From Cycas panzhihuaensis (taxonomy: Eukaryota > Cycadophyta), in the NCBI GenBank assembly GCA_023213395.1, contig CM041465.1, forward strand, positions 142,979,741 to 143,043,740: DNA of 64,000 nucleotides, written 5' to 3'. Each line of letters starts with the position of its first letter. Within the stretch, counting starts at the first letter, position 1. Positions 23,244 to 33,849 of the stretch are shown one piece after another. Below the pieces are notes generated by a model. The model did not search any database. It saw nothing but the letters and a program-made list of their open reading frames with translations, and had not been told where the DNA came from. The position numbers and the translations under genes are program-made.

Positions 23244-23628
23244 TGTTGGGGTTAATGATCATCACTCCACTCCCACCTGTCACCTAGAAGTGCACACCCC
23301 ACTCTCACCAATTGACATATGTGGATGCTCACATGTGAAGGTAAGTGTAAGGTAAATTTAAGTTGATTTGAGTTAAGTTAATTTGAGTTAAGTTATATAA
23401 TATTTTATTATTATTTGAATTCTAGGGATTGAGGAGTTTCCCTCCTCTCCCAAATTATATATTTGGAGGGGTGTGCAACCCTAGTGTCTTTAGATACTCC
23501 CTACATTTGGAGATTTACTATGTATTCACTCATCATGGATTAAATACAAAAGATTTATGTGTTTATGATATAATGTTTTGATTATGTGATTATGCTCTAC
23601 CCTGTCTCCATCATTTTATAATCTTTTA
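23244..23628 (+). repeat. 3' LTR of element G
   Basis: 385 bp, the same length as the 5' copy. Its last dinucleotide is TA where the 5' LTR has CA, a single transition. It is followed by the ATCAT duplication. Confidence 0.92.
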
Positions 23629-23633
23629 ATCAT

Positions 23634-25020
23634 TATTGATCTATTTTTAAAGCTATTATTGGCTCTTATATGTATTTTTTTAAGCTATTTTGTAGCTAAG
23701 AGTTATTTCTTCAGTACTAAAAGCTTTCAGCAAACTAAGTGGTGCAACTACATCAAATAAGTACAATCTATGCTACATCTATTTACTTTCTGTATTATTC
23801 ATTGAATACTTATAACTTTTGATATTTTTCTCATGTTAAGTAAAGGTTCTACTTCATAAGTTTAAGTTTTTATAATATACTTTACCTTTCAAATGGATAA
23901 TTAGTCATTTTCGTTATCTTGTATACATTGATAAAGAAGTTATTTTATTCTACACTGACAAAGAAACCATTTTTCATTTTGCTTTATCTCCTTATTACTT
24001 TTGAAATCCACAAAGTTAGTTGAAAAATATCATTGCTTATCTATTTATTTATTATTGAAAGTAACTAAAGTTTAGTTTTGCATTATCTAAAGCATTAAAG
24101 GAGTATATGAGTCCCTGTTTTCTTTCTACAAATATATCAAGTTGAAAAACTAATTTACATATCATCTAGTATTCTTTGGCTTACTTGAAAAAGAAAAAAA
24201 ATCATTACTTCATTTACTTTATTTAGTAAGAATTAAAGAAAATTTATTGCATACATTTAGTTGAAAGTTTGAAGCATATCTATATTTCATATAAGTTGAT
24301 ATTTATTGTTTATTCTTTATTATTCTTTTGCTTAGTGGATTTATTTTCTTTAAGTTACTTTATTTCTTACATAAAATAAACTTTTTAAACCCTAAGTAAG
24401 ACCATAATTTTTAATTAATATATTATCACATTAAAAAAGATAACTCCTAAATCAATCATACTTTTTTCTAGCCTTGTAAGGGGAACAGTTAAGACCCCTA
24501 AAATTACCACTATGCACACGCTAATTGCCCTATTTATATTGGATGAGGAAATACATTAGCTATAAGATGTATTAAGTGGTAGATTGAGGTGAAGAACCTA
24601 TCCTAATTTGGTATTTAGAGACTAAGGCTAGACTTGGAAAGGGTGAGTGCCTTGGTTCGTGTAACCTTCATCACTAGATCTATCTCTAGGCATAAGTCTG
24701 GTGCAGGTGGATCCATAACTTAGTGCTATGTAAAAACCTTTATAGCAGCCTATGTACTAAGGTATATCGAGCCTTGAGCTCATGTACCAGTATATTAGGT
24801 CCTTATTTTTCCACTTGTGGATCGGCGCTACTAGATAGAATAACAACTGAAGGTTTCCCTTGGAGACCCCTAAACTTAGAGCCTAGAAGCCTTATTAAGG
24901 ACTAGTTCACTTTGGAAACCTTGGGTAAAACCTTAAACATTATCACTTAGGTCAAATTTCAAATTCAAATATTTGTAAACCTTATCTCATTTATCACATT
25001 TTTAAAAACCTTAGCTAAAA
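23634..25020 (+). other. Leader of F, part after element G
   Basis: The leader of F resumes here. It resembles about 21,700-22,480 of G in places (for example TTTAAGCTATTT and AAGTGGT pieces). From about 24,480 to 24,960 the sequence is less AT-rich and has CTAGRCTTGGAAAG-like, tRNA-gene-free text with no clear frame. The gag of F begins at its end. Confidence 0.5.
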
Positions 25021-26072
25021 ATGGCCTCTAGCTTTAGAAATATGATTATTCCTAAATTCGATAGAAACAACTTCTTAAACTGGAGTCATAGGATAAGACC
25101 TATCCTCATAGATAATGATATATGGGAGATTATGAAAACATGATATAGTGAGTTAGGTCAAAATGCAACTGATGCAGAAAAGGCCACTTACAAAGAAAAC
25201 ATAAAAAAGGACAACAAAACTCTCGCACTTATATTTTGTGCATTAGAAGATCATGTTTTTCCTTGTATTAGTGAATTAACTAAATCAAAAAAAGTATGGG
25301 ATACACAACTGATCTATAAAGGAGTTACTTCCTCTAAGCTTAAAAACCTTAGAAGTAAGTTTAAAATTTTATGTATGATTCCTACAAATTGGTAACTACG
25401 TTTGTGACTAAGGTTCATGATATAGTCAACCAAATGAGGTCTCTTGGGGATACTTTAATAGAACAAAGGGTGGTTGAACAAATCTTAAGATGTGTTGGTA
25501 TTATTAGAAGATTTAAAATGGTTGTAACAAGCATAAATGTGTCAAAGGACCTAAGTACATTAAAGGTAGAGTAACTAAGTGTTATGCTTATGTCAGTCAA
25601 AGAATAATAGCATGTCAATGAATCACTTGAGCATGCCTTTACCACTAAGACTAGAATTCAATCAAACTCTCAAGTAGGAACTTCAAGATCTAGAAAATCA
25701 CCTCCCAAGAGAAGGGATAGAAACCCTAGAAGAGATGTTAGACAAGACCCTCCTAAGTACCAAGCCCCATATCAAAGGGCGCATGGAGGACATCAACAAA
25801 ATGAGAACCCTCCTAGGTACCTAAACCAAAGAAAATAATCTAAAAGACATACATGTTGTCCAAATTATCAAGGCAATGTTCAATCATCAAGGTCTAATAA
25901 GGACTATTATGATAACAGACAAAGAGAAAATCCTTCCCCACATTATAAGGAAAGGGGGAGACCTTCCAACATTGATAAATCTTATCCACGAAGTAGAAGT
26001 TTGAGCTATGGAAGGAGAGATCCTGTATATTGTTCCTATTACCATAGAAGTGGTCATTTAGAAGATAAGTGT
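25021..26072 (+). pseudogene. Gag of element F
   Basis: It starts at ATG 25021 (MASSFRNM) and shows the copia gag N-terminal pattern: KFDRNNFLNWSHRI, a KKDNKTLALIFCALED helix and SKKVWDT. An Arg-rich linker follows. The zinc knuckle at 26031-26072 reads CSYYHRSGHLEDKC, with the second Cys changed to Tyr. There is a TGA in place of Trp or Arg at about 25,141, a frameshift near 25,395 and several later stops. The protein would package element RNA. G and H keep a shortened relative of this domain. Confidence 0.87.
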
Positions 26073-26169
26073 TTTTCCAAGTATGGACCACCCACCAAAG
26101 GGAGTTCCCATAACATAATAGAATCAAGGGATAATAATAGATTATTTTTATCCATCTTCATTGCCAAGG

Positions 26170-26600
26170 AAGAAGAGGGCGATAGTTAGTATATTGGCTG
26201 GGTTGTTCAACCCATATGACCTACAAGGAACACATATTTCAAACATTGGATAAAAGCAGGAAGGGATCCATAATGTTTGGTGATAATACCTCCCACGAAT
26301 TAGTTGGTAGAGGTAATATAACCCTCATGACGGATGTAGAAGAATGTAGATATCTTGATGATGTCTTATATGTCCCAGCTTTAAAGAAAATTTTATTATC
26401 TATAGGGTAAATGATGGGATAAGACCATAAAGTTATATTTGACAATAGCAAGTGTGTAATCAAAGATAAAAGGAGAAACAAAGTTGTAGTAGAAAAATGG
26501 AAGATGACCAAAGATCAATTATTGAAACTCATTCTTACTCCTTCAAATATCTATGCCCTTAAAACTATAGCTAAAGTGGATAGTGAATTGTGGCATAAGA
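26170..26600 (+). pseudogene. Protease and pre-integrase region of F
   Basis: Around the usual D-T/S-G box the sequence reads WLGCSTHMTYKEH, so the catalytic Asp is lost, probably by a small deletion. The following GDNTSHELVGRGN and DVLYVPALKKILLS motifs are typical of copia protease to pre-integrase. LWHKRFGHLNYNSL lies near 26,591. Confidence 0.8.
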
Positions 26601-27480
26601 GATTTGGCCATCTTAACTACAATAGTTTGGCCCTTATGAAGAGAATAGATATGGTAAATGGATTACCATATATTGAAGTGACCAAAAACCTATGTGAAGG
26701 ATGCCTTCTTGGTAAACATCATAGGGAAAGTTTTCCAGACTTTAGTCATCGAGTATTGGGTTTATTTCAACTAGTACATATGGATATATATAATCCAATG
26801 AATGTTCCATCATTAGCAAGTACTTGATACTTCATCGTATTCATAAATGATTTCACAAGAAAGATGTGGGTATTCTTCCTCAAATACAAATTAGACACCT
26901 TTCAACACCTTGTTTACTTCAAAACCTTTATGGAGTAATAAAGTGGATACAAGTTACTATCCTTAAGATCAAACAATGGGGGTGAATTTATCTCTAATGA
27001 ATTCAAGGATTATTATGTTCACCATAGCATTAGAAGACAACTCACTAATCTCTACACCCCACAGTAAAATAGTGTAGCAGAGAGAAAGAATCGCACAATA
27101 GTCAAAATAGATAGGTGCATATTAAAAGACAAGAATTTGGGACATGAATTTTAGGTTGAAGTAGTACATATAGTTGTCTACCTACTCAACAGATGCTCCG
27201 CCAAATCCCTTAAGTAGAAAACTCATGAAGAAGCTTGGACTTACTACAAACCAAGCATACATCACCTTAGAGTCTTTGGATACCTAGCCTATGCTCACAT
27301 CCCTGATCAACAGAGATCCAAGTTAGATAATCATAGCATCAAATGTGTATTCCTTGGCTATAGCAAAACATCTAAGTCATACAAAGTTTATGACCCTAAG
27401 TCAAAAAGGGCCATGTTAAGTAGAGATATTAAATTCTAGGAGGATGCCTATTATCAATATATTTAAGAAAAGAAGAAAGA
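26504..27480 (+). pseudogene. Integrase of element F
   Basis: A GAG_pre-integrase domain with the C-x2-C pair in LCEGCLLGK is followed by VHMDIYNPM with the first catalytic Asp kept. The second motif reads SNNGGEF, with Asn for Asp. The C-terminal part shows HLRVFGYLAYAHIP, CVFLGYSKTSKSYKVYDP and LSRDIKF. TAG or TGA stops occur in it, several where Gln or Trp is expected. Confidence 0.85.
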
Positions 27481-27739
27481 AGTTGTAATCAAGTTTGATA
27501 AATCATCCAAATCCAAATATGTGCCTTTTGTTTGACTCTAAAATAGTCATTAATAAACCAAGTGGGGAGGGAACTTCTTCTCAACCTCCACCACAAAATC
27601 TTCTAAAATGGGTTCATCAGAATCATAACTTAGGTAATATATTAGATAATAATCATAGATCCACATGCTCACATATGGTTAATTTTTCCCTCATGAGCAA
27701 AGCATTAGAAACTCATAAGCCTCAAACTTTTAATGAGGC

Positions 27740-28570
27740 TAATAAACATTCTTGTTGGTGAAAGGCAATAGAGGATGAATACCATTCTATTGTTAAAAAT
27801 GACACTTGGGAGTTAGTCAATTTACCTCTAAAGAAAAAGGCTATTGGTACCAAATGGATCTACAAAACCAAGTTTCGTTCAGATGGACCTATTAAAAAAT
27901 ATAAGGCTAGATTGGTTGCTAAGGGTTATACCCACAAAAAAGGCATTAACTGTATTAAAACTTTTACCCCTGTTGCTCAGATGGAAATAGTTAGAATGAT
28001 GATGAGCTTAACTGCCCAAATAGGTTGGAAAGTCTACCAAATAGATGTTAAAAGTGCATTCCTCAATAGTTATATCAAAGAGGATATTTATATCATTCAA
28101 CCCCTAGACTTTGAAGTCAAGGGGGTAGAATACAAAGTGTATAAACTTAAAAAGAAACTCTATGGATTAAAATAAGCACCTAAGGCTTGGTAGATTAAGT
28201 TTTTCAAAGAGCTCAAGAAGATCCTAATCTGTACATTCAAATAAAGGAAGACTCAATCATAATAGTAGGACTTTATGTGGATGACCTTGTGTATACTGGA
28301 AATGACTCCCACTTATTGTGATAATTTAAGGATGTCATGTGCAAAGAATTTAAGATGGCAGATTTTGGACTAATAAATTGCTTCCTAGGCTTGAAAGTAT
28401 GGCAAGATAAGAAGGGCAATTTTATTTCCCAATGGAAATATACCTTGGATTTATTTCAAAAGTTTAGGATGACCAACTATAAACCTTTCGCAACTCTAAA
28501 GAAACTAGAATCAAACTCTCCAAGTCAGATGATTCTACATCAGTCGACCCTATGTTTTACAGATAATTAA
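27740..28570 (+). pseudogene. Reverse transcriptase of element F
   Basis: It starts W-K-AIEDEYHSIVKNDTWELV and continues through KYKARLVAKGYTHKKG and QIDVKSAFLN. The active site YVDD at 28274-28285 is unchanged. A TAA replaces a Gln codon after KKKLYGLK, and a frameshift near 28,200 separates the halves. The region covers the fingers, palm and connection of a copia reverse transcriptase. Confidence 0.88.
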
Positions 28571-29200
28571 TTAGTAACTTAATATATTTGACATCCACTC
28601 AACCTGATATAACACACTTAGTTAGTGTTGTGTCTAGGTTTATGCAAGATCCAAAGACCACCCATTAGTAAGTAGCAAAAAGAATTCTTTGATATCTCAA
28701 AGGAACTTCTGAATATGGGTTATACTACAAAGATTTTTCAAAATTTTAGTTGACTAGCTATATAGACTCAGATTAGGCAGGAGACATTGATGATAGGAAA
28801 TCAACAACAAGTTATATGTTTAGTATAGGATCAATAGCTATAGCATGGAGTACCAAGAAACATAACATAGTTTTCTTATCTACAACTGAGGTAGAATAGA
28901 AAGTAGTAATTATATGTGCATGTGAATTAGTTTGGTTGAGAAGACTACTACAAGATTTTCAGCTAAAATAGAAAGGTCCCACCAGAATTTGGTGTGACAA
29001 TTAGAGCACTATTCAGATGGCAATGAATCTAGCATTTCATGGTAGAACAAAACACATCGAGACTCAACATGACTTCATTCGAGAACTAGTGCAAGTAGAA
29101 AAAATTAAATTAGTCTATTGTAGCACTAAAGACTAAACAATGAATATCTTCACAAAGGCATTGGGCAAAAATTCCAAAACTCAAAGAAAGTTTGAGAGTC
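28570..29200 (+). pseudogene. RNase H of element F
   Basis: STQPDITHLVSVVSRFMQDP, then a SYIDSD-AGDIDDRKSTTSY strand with TAG for Trp, then WSTKKHNIVFLSTTEVE and the end FHGRTKHIETQHDFIREL. It stops about 20 bp before the polypurine tract. At least six TAG or TAA codons interrupt it. Confidence 0.86.
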
Positions 29201-29211
29201 ATATTGGGCAT

Positions 29212-29223
29212 TATGGGGGAGAA
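29212..29223 (+). other. Polypurine tract of F
   Basis: ATGGGGGAGAA lies against the TGTTAGG terminus of the 3' LTR. It has the same core as in G. Confidence 0.88.
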
Positions 29224-29582
29224 TGTTAGGATAATACCCAATGTTCATTTGTTGACGTGCACCTAGGGCCCCTCAAAGCCACCTTTGGGACTTCCTAGAG
29301 CACCTTGGGCCACATAACAGTTGCTAGTAGCCACCCATATGCTAACGAACTACTATTAAGGTATGTGCACACTTATTATTTTTATTTTTTAATACTAATT
29401 TGAATTCTTTTACAGGTTGGGTTGAGGCACTTGTCGCCTCTTTAAAATCGCTTATAAAAGGGGTGGGAATACCTCCCTAGTATTTTTTAACATCACCTTG
29501 ATTCAATTAGATATTTTACTCTGAAGAGTTACAATGCACTCATCAATATAAACATCCTGCTTTACATCTCGCTCATCCTTCA
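29224..29582 (+). repeat. 3' LTR of element F
   Basis: 359 bp, collinear with 15388-15742 and with the TATA box at 29453-29460. It ends ATCCTTCA, followed by the TTTAA duplication at 29583-29587. Confidence 0.92.
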
Positions 29583-29587
29583 TTTAA

Positions 29588-29790
29588 CAAATTATATTAT
29601 GAGATTTATATGATAGTCATTGTTAAATCTATCAATATGTTGATAAATGTATAAGAGTTATATTTAATTTCTTATAATATTTTATATATGACAAATCAAA
29701 TCTTTGGTTTAAGGAATGTAAAATAAATTTTATAAACTAATTACCATTGAACATATTGATGATTTTATTATAAGTGTCAAATGAGTGTTA
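29588..29790. other. Spacer between elements F and H
   Basis: About 200 bp of AT-rich DNA without a frame or recognisable repeat. It is the former neighbour of 15,382 on one side and of 34,972 on the other, once F and H are removed. Confidence 0.5.
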
Positions 29791-29795
29791 CCTAT

Positions 29796-30240
29796 TGTTG
29801 GAAATATAATACATAAGGAGAACAGGGCAGAAGATATAATAAACTTCAATATATTCAAAATAATAGTATTACATCAAATATTCAATACAAATCTATGTAA
29901 CAATATAGCAATGTAGATCGATGTTGCACAAATGAACTATGAGAGCATGATAGCATTGTCTTCAATCCATTGTTGTTGAGAGCATGACAAATATCCTTAA
30001 AGGAGGTGGTGTCTAAAGATACCAGGGTTGTACACCCCATAATATAAATAGTTTTAGGGGAGGAGGGAAACTCCTCAACCCCTGAATTCAAATTAATAAT
30101 AAAATAATGTAACTTAACTCAAATAAACTAACTTAAATTAACATTAACTTACCTTGACATGTTGAGCATCACATATGTAAATTGAGGTGCACAATCCTGG
30201 TAAGTAAGAGGGAGTTGAGTGATGATATTACACTCTAATA
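29796..30240 (-). repeat. 3' LTR of element H
   Basis: On the minus strand it starts TATTAGAG (TGTTGGAG expected from the 5' copy) and ends TTTCCAACA. It shares with G the core of a C-rich tract, TATA-like box and GGTGTACAACCC. Matches 34526-34966 closely by eye. Confidence 0.92.
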
Positions 30241-30252
30241 TTCTCCCCCTTA
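30241..30252 (-). other. Polypurine tract of H
   Basis: On the minus strand AAGGGGGAGAA directly precedes the 3' LTR, the same core as in F and G. Confidence 0.88.
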
Positions 30253-30508
30253 ATGTTATCGCGAACACTTATATCTTTTCCTTAAACTTATGGAACTTGT
30301 ACTTGAAAAAAACTTTGAAGTTCTGATCTTGATCTTTATCAACTCTTCTTACCCTTATAGTCACATATGTCTCTTTATCATGGAATGATGTAGAAAAACT
30401 ATAAGTAGATGAAACTTGATTCAAATATAAATGAATAGTTGTAATTTTGACTTTGTCAACTGGAACATTAAGAAGGCTTTGAACTTGAACTTTTGTAATC
30501 TTTTTATT

Positions 30509-30997
30509 TTAAACAACTGTCATATCATCAGGTTTATTCTTTGTCATATCATCAGATTCATTCTTTGTTATGTCATAAGATTCATCTTCATTCTCCCCCT
30601 TAAATGGAGGATCAAATTCTTGTGCAACAAGTTGGTCCTGCATTTGATATGAATCCTCATTGGTTTTGTCATCATGATCTACATGTTCTATTATCTGTCT
30701 CATATGCTCATCAAAAATTTCATCAAATACATTGGAGGTATCTCCCCCATAAATGGAAATCAATAAATCCCAAACAGACTTAGATGTTGTCAAATCATAT
30801 ACCTTTGAAAAAATTTCATCATTCATAGTACAAAACAATAAACCTAATGCTTCATTATCCTTTCGAATATATTCTTTAATGCTAACATCATAATCATGTT
30901 GTAAATATTTCCATAAATCATGTTCAATAAAATAGTTTCTCATAGTGTTATGCTATTGTGCAAAGTTTTGGCCATCAAAAATAGGAAATTGAGTCAT
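30509..30997 (-). pseudogene. Gag-like frame of H, nearly intact
   Basis: An open stretch of 144 codons (30509-30943). The frame extends upstream to an ATG at 30995-30997 through a single TAG where Trp is expected. Motifs are FPIFDGQNF, DLWKYLQHDYD, RKDNEALGLLFCTMND, VYDLTTSKSVWDLL, and an acidic end with three repeats of the type SDDMTKN. It matches the frame of G over its whole length, including the acidic region. The protein lacks a zinc knuckle and lies about 260 bp before the polypurine tract. It is a gag derivative; whether it is or was translated is unknown. Confidence 0.85.
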
Positions 30998-30999
30998 TT

Positions 31000-32440
31000 T
31001 ATCAAACAACTTTAGTATATAGAATGAATATGCTTTAACAAGTTAAAAATATCAATAAATCAATGAATATATATGATTTTAAATGCCCTTTAAAAAGTCA
31101 ATCAACTAGGCATAATAAGGAAATAATCTTTTTTAAAAATGATAAAAGAACTTTTTAATATAGGTACACCTTTCAAATAAACTTTGAGATAAAGTGAATA
31201 TAAAAGTACATATAAAGATCTTTTGCCTTGATAATAGTGTAAAATACTAAAAATAAAATATATAAAAGTATTTTTCACTTTGAAAAAATAACAATATAAA
31301 GAAATTTTTAATAAAAAAAATAATATACTCCTTAAAAGAAGGTTTGAATGATAACCTTAGGTTTGAGGGACTCAAAAGTATATTAAATGATATCAGAATG
31401 ATATAAAACTTTATGAGTATAAAGATAAACAAAATGTGAACCCAACGGAACTAACCGTTCTGAAAACGGGTTCCTAGAAATCAGGTTTTAGTGAATCAAA
31501 GGTACAGGCCTTCTTTTGAGGCTAAACAGGAGTAGGGGGTCAAAATGCTAACAAAATACTTATAGAATGTTGTAAGGTGATCAAATATTGGTTATAAAAT
31601 TGTTCAATGTACTTTCAATTGAATTTTTTTTTTTTTAATATATTAGAAAATGTGTAAAAATAGCATATTTGAGGCAATAAAGTACCTCTACTTTGAATGA
31701 TTTGAAAATTAGGTAAAATATGTCAAAATGTATAAAAAATTATGTAAAATCGAAGAGAATTGAGTCATCTTCCCAATGAAACTGACAGAATTAAAATCTG
31801 ATACAAAATAAAAAAGTTATAGCAAAAATGGTAACAGGTGTCTTTATGTAAAATGTTAAGAAACAGACTAAAAATAACTAAATTCCCACTTTTAACGATT
31901 AAAATACTAATGAAAATGAATTCAAAAAATTAAAATAAGAAGTGGGTATTGAAGTTTGTAGAATGTAGATCACTATAGAAGAAATCCGGGTAGAAAACAA
32001 TTTACCAGTAATAAATTACAGCCAGTTCTAAAAGTGATTTTGTTAAAAGTGTGAAAAATGCTAAAATTTTGAATGTGTGACATTAAATTAGCCGAAATAG
32101 GGTCAAATCGGCACCAAATTGGTTATATGACCAGTCAAAATTAGTGTACAGAAAATTTATGATTTAATGGACTTGGTTTCTTCTGAAACCGATGCTCCAG
32201 CGAAGAGTTATGGCAAAGAAACGCTAATAACCCTATAAAAAATGAAAATTTCAAAAAAATAAAAGGAAAAAAGATTATAAAACCTTGTTAGCGCCCTTTT
32301 GAAGGCAGCTAATGGTCATATAATGACTAAATAGAATCGGGGACCGAGAACTTAAAGCCTTTAAACTCCAGATTTAAAAAATTTATCCAATTAAATTAAA
32401 TTTTTTAAACTTTATGTTAAAACTATACATAAAAAAGAAA
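31000..32440 (-). other. Leader of H, part near gag
   Basis: AT-rich, without an assignable frame. The segment 32,118-32,215 is the counterpart of 20,605-20,700 in G. A run of T residues lies near 31,630. Confidence 0.6.
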
Positions 32441-32870
32441 TTATGAAAAAACAGCTACCGTCGTTGGCACGCCAAATGACCGTAATTGCAGTTGGCACTA
32501 TAAAATCGAGTGGAGCACGTAATATTCAAACGCAATATATAATAAAATGAAAAGAGTGTATGCTGTATTAATAGGATGACGCTACAGATGAGGCGTTGAG
32601 GCGTTGTTATTAAGAGCGTGCCACCGCCACAAGTACGGAGCGCTGTTATTAAAGGTGAGGCGCTGAAATTGAAACGTTGTTAATGCAATAGACATAGACG
32701 CTGTTAAAACAACAAGATACCTGCCCTCTACCACGCCAAGTTTTACAGCCCAAGTATAATGACACAGGGGTTAGAAAGAAAGCCTCGTTGAAAGAAGTTC
32801 CTGCAGTGCCTGCCAAGAAGCATGCATTTGCAAAAAAAATCTCTTGAAAAGTAAACGTGGACGGCCTAGT

Positions 32871-32976
32871 TGGTGTTTAGTTTGTAAGATTGACTGCTAA
32901 ACTAAGTATATTCTTGAGAATCATCATTTTGTAGGCAAAAAACACAAGTCGAAGTTGCAAGAGCTTGCAAAATGCT
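32871..32976 (+). pseudogene. U1-type zinc finger 1 of the captured fragment
   Basis: The frame reads WCLVCKIDC, a TAA stop, then TKYILENHHFVGKKHKSKL. This has the C-x2-C pair, the ILENH His and the GKKHK His of U1-type C2H2 fingers in the right spacing, apart from a one-residue His duplication. Because the signature is long and specific, chance resemblance is unlikely. Confidence 0.8.
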
Positions 32977-33194
32977 AAGATGAAAGCCAAAAGAAGCAGC
33001 TAAAAGGGGCCTCCTTGAAAAGAAGCCACAAACGGAACAACAGCATCAATCAAATACAACAAAGTCAGAAGGGAAAGAAGCAAATAAACCATCTAAACTT
33101 GGCAAAAAGGAAACAGAAAATGAAGGGAGAGGGAGCCGTATTATCCAAGAAACGTCAGAGGGAATCAGATGCAATCAATATATCAGTTTAGACA

Positions 33195-33564
33195 TGTAAG
33201 ATATATAACATTGTATGTAGTAGTTAGACTGTTCTTGAATCACATCTTGCTGGTAAGAAACATGCTACTCAATTGGAAAAACTAGAGAAAGAGGTTAAAG
33301 TTGCTTCAAGGATTAAAGCTAATGGTGAAAAAGAGGCAAAAGATGATGGTAAGGACACAATAAATTCTGAATCTATACCTGAAGCTAAGGATGAAAGCTT
33401 GAAAGCAGGAGAGGATGCAACTATTCAGGAAATCTAGAATAATAATAAGGTGCCCATAAAGACTGATGATGATGTTGGTGAGGAAGATGTCAAACCTAAA
33501 GAGGATGTCAAGGATGCTAGTGTTGTAGCACTAGTTGGGTTGAATATACAGGAACTTCAAATGT
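33195..33564 (+). pseudogene. U1-type zinc finger 2 and acidic tail of the captured fragment
   Basis: A frame of about 123 codons broken only by two TAG stops. It begins CKIYNIVCSS, stop, TVLESHLAGKKHATQL: the second finger, with its second Cys apparently changed to Tyr. Then follow a LEKLEKEVKVASRIKANGEK helix, a Lys/Glu/Asp-rich tail with DDDVGEEDVKPKEDVKD, and VVALVGLNIQELQM before a TGA. Both TAG codons stand where Gln would fit, as expected from C-to-T decay. Confidence 0.8.
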
Positions 33565-33639
33565 GAGAAGCTGAAGTGTCTCCCCTCCTTTTTTTTTTTA
33601 TGTTTACTTTAGCAAAAAATATGGCAATGATTTCAAAAA

Positions 33640-33841
33640 AAGGATGTCAAGAAAGTTAATAAGCAAGATCAAGAGGTTCTATATGGCTTACGAGAAAAAG
33701 ATTAATGCAATTGTGAATACTTTGGATGATTGTAAAGTGGCTTTAAATCTACTTCTAGAAATGCAAGATAGTGGCCTTTTCTAGGCTAGGATTTATTCTT
33801 TGTTTCAATTTTGTGCTCAATCCGTTGTTGAAAAAATGTAA
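33640..33841 (+). pseudogene. Third open piece of the captured fragment
   Basis: A frame of about 65 codons with one TAG: KIKRFYMAYEKKINAIVNT, then DDCKVALNLLLEMQDSGLF, then ARIYSLFQFCAQSVVEKM and a TAA at 33839-33841. I do not recognise the family. A pyrimidine tract ending TTTAG at 33612 lies just upstream and looks like a 3' splice site, so the piece may be a further exon of the same gene or belong to another. Confidence 0.5.
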
Positions 33842-33849
33842 TGATTTTA

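Larger units (their letters stand above)
18391..23628 (+). mobile_element. Non-autonomous LTR element G
   Basis: Two LTRs of 385 bp each begin TGTTGGGGTTAATGAT. They are flanked by ATCAT at 18386-18390 and 23629-23633. The 4.47-kb interior holds a primer-binding site, a minisatellite, a long AT-rich leader, one gag-like frame and a polypurine tract. No protease, integrase or reverse transcriptase can be found, so G must have moved with enzymes from another element. The primer-binding site and polypurine tract closely match those of F. It fits the class of large retrotransposon derivatives that keep only part of gag. Confidence 0.92.
15388..29582 (+). mobile_element. Ty1/copia element F with long leader
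   Basis: Two LTRs of 355 and 359 bp begin TGTTAGGATAATAC and end ATCCTTCA. They are flanked by TTTAA at 15383-15387 and 29583-29587. A primer-binding site follows the first LTR and the tract TGGGGGAGAA precedes the second. Internal length is about 13.5 kb, of which 5.2 kb is the nested element G. The remaining 8.2 kb comprises about 4 kb of mostly non-coding leader and 4.2 kb of gag-pol. The coding part holds many stops, so F is dead, but its order and active-site box show it was once autonomous. Confidence 0.92.
32440..33842 (+). pseudogene. Captured host-type gene fragment inside H
   Basis: This block is less AT-rich than the leader around it and reads as coding sequence on the plus strand, opposite to H. 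It contains two zinc fingers of the U1 type (listed separately), a Lys/Gln-rich linker, an acidic Lys/Glu-rich tail and a further open stretch at about 33,640-33,841. The same place in G holds the minisatellite. Plant nuclear proteins with paired U1-type C2H2 fingers that bind RNA or DNA are the likely source; no exact gene can be named. Frameshifts and stops make it a dead copy. Confidence 0.75.

Noticed and set aside
24480-24960. Possible tRNA or small RNA gene in the less AT-rich part of the leader of F
   Set aside because: No cloverleaf, A-box/B-box pair or other RNA gene signature could be made out.
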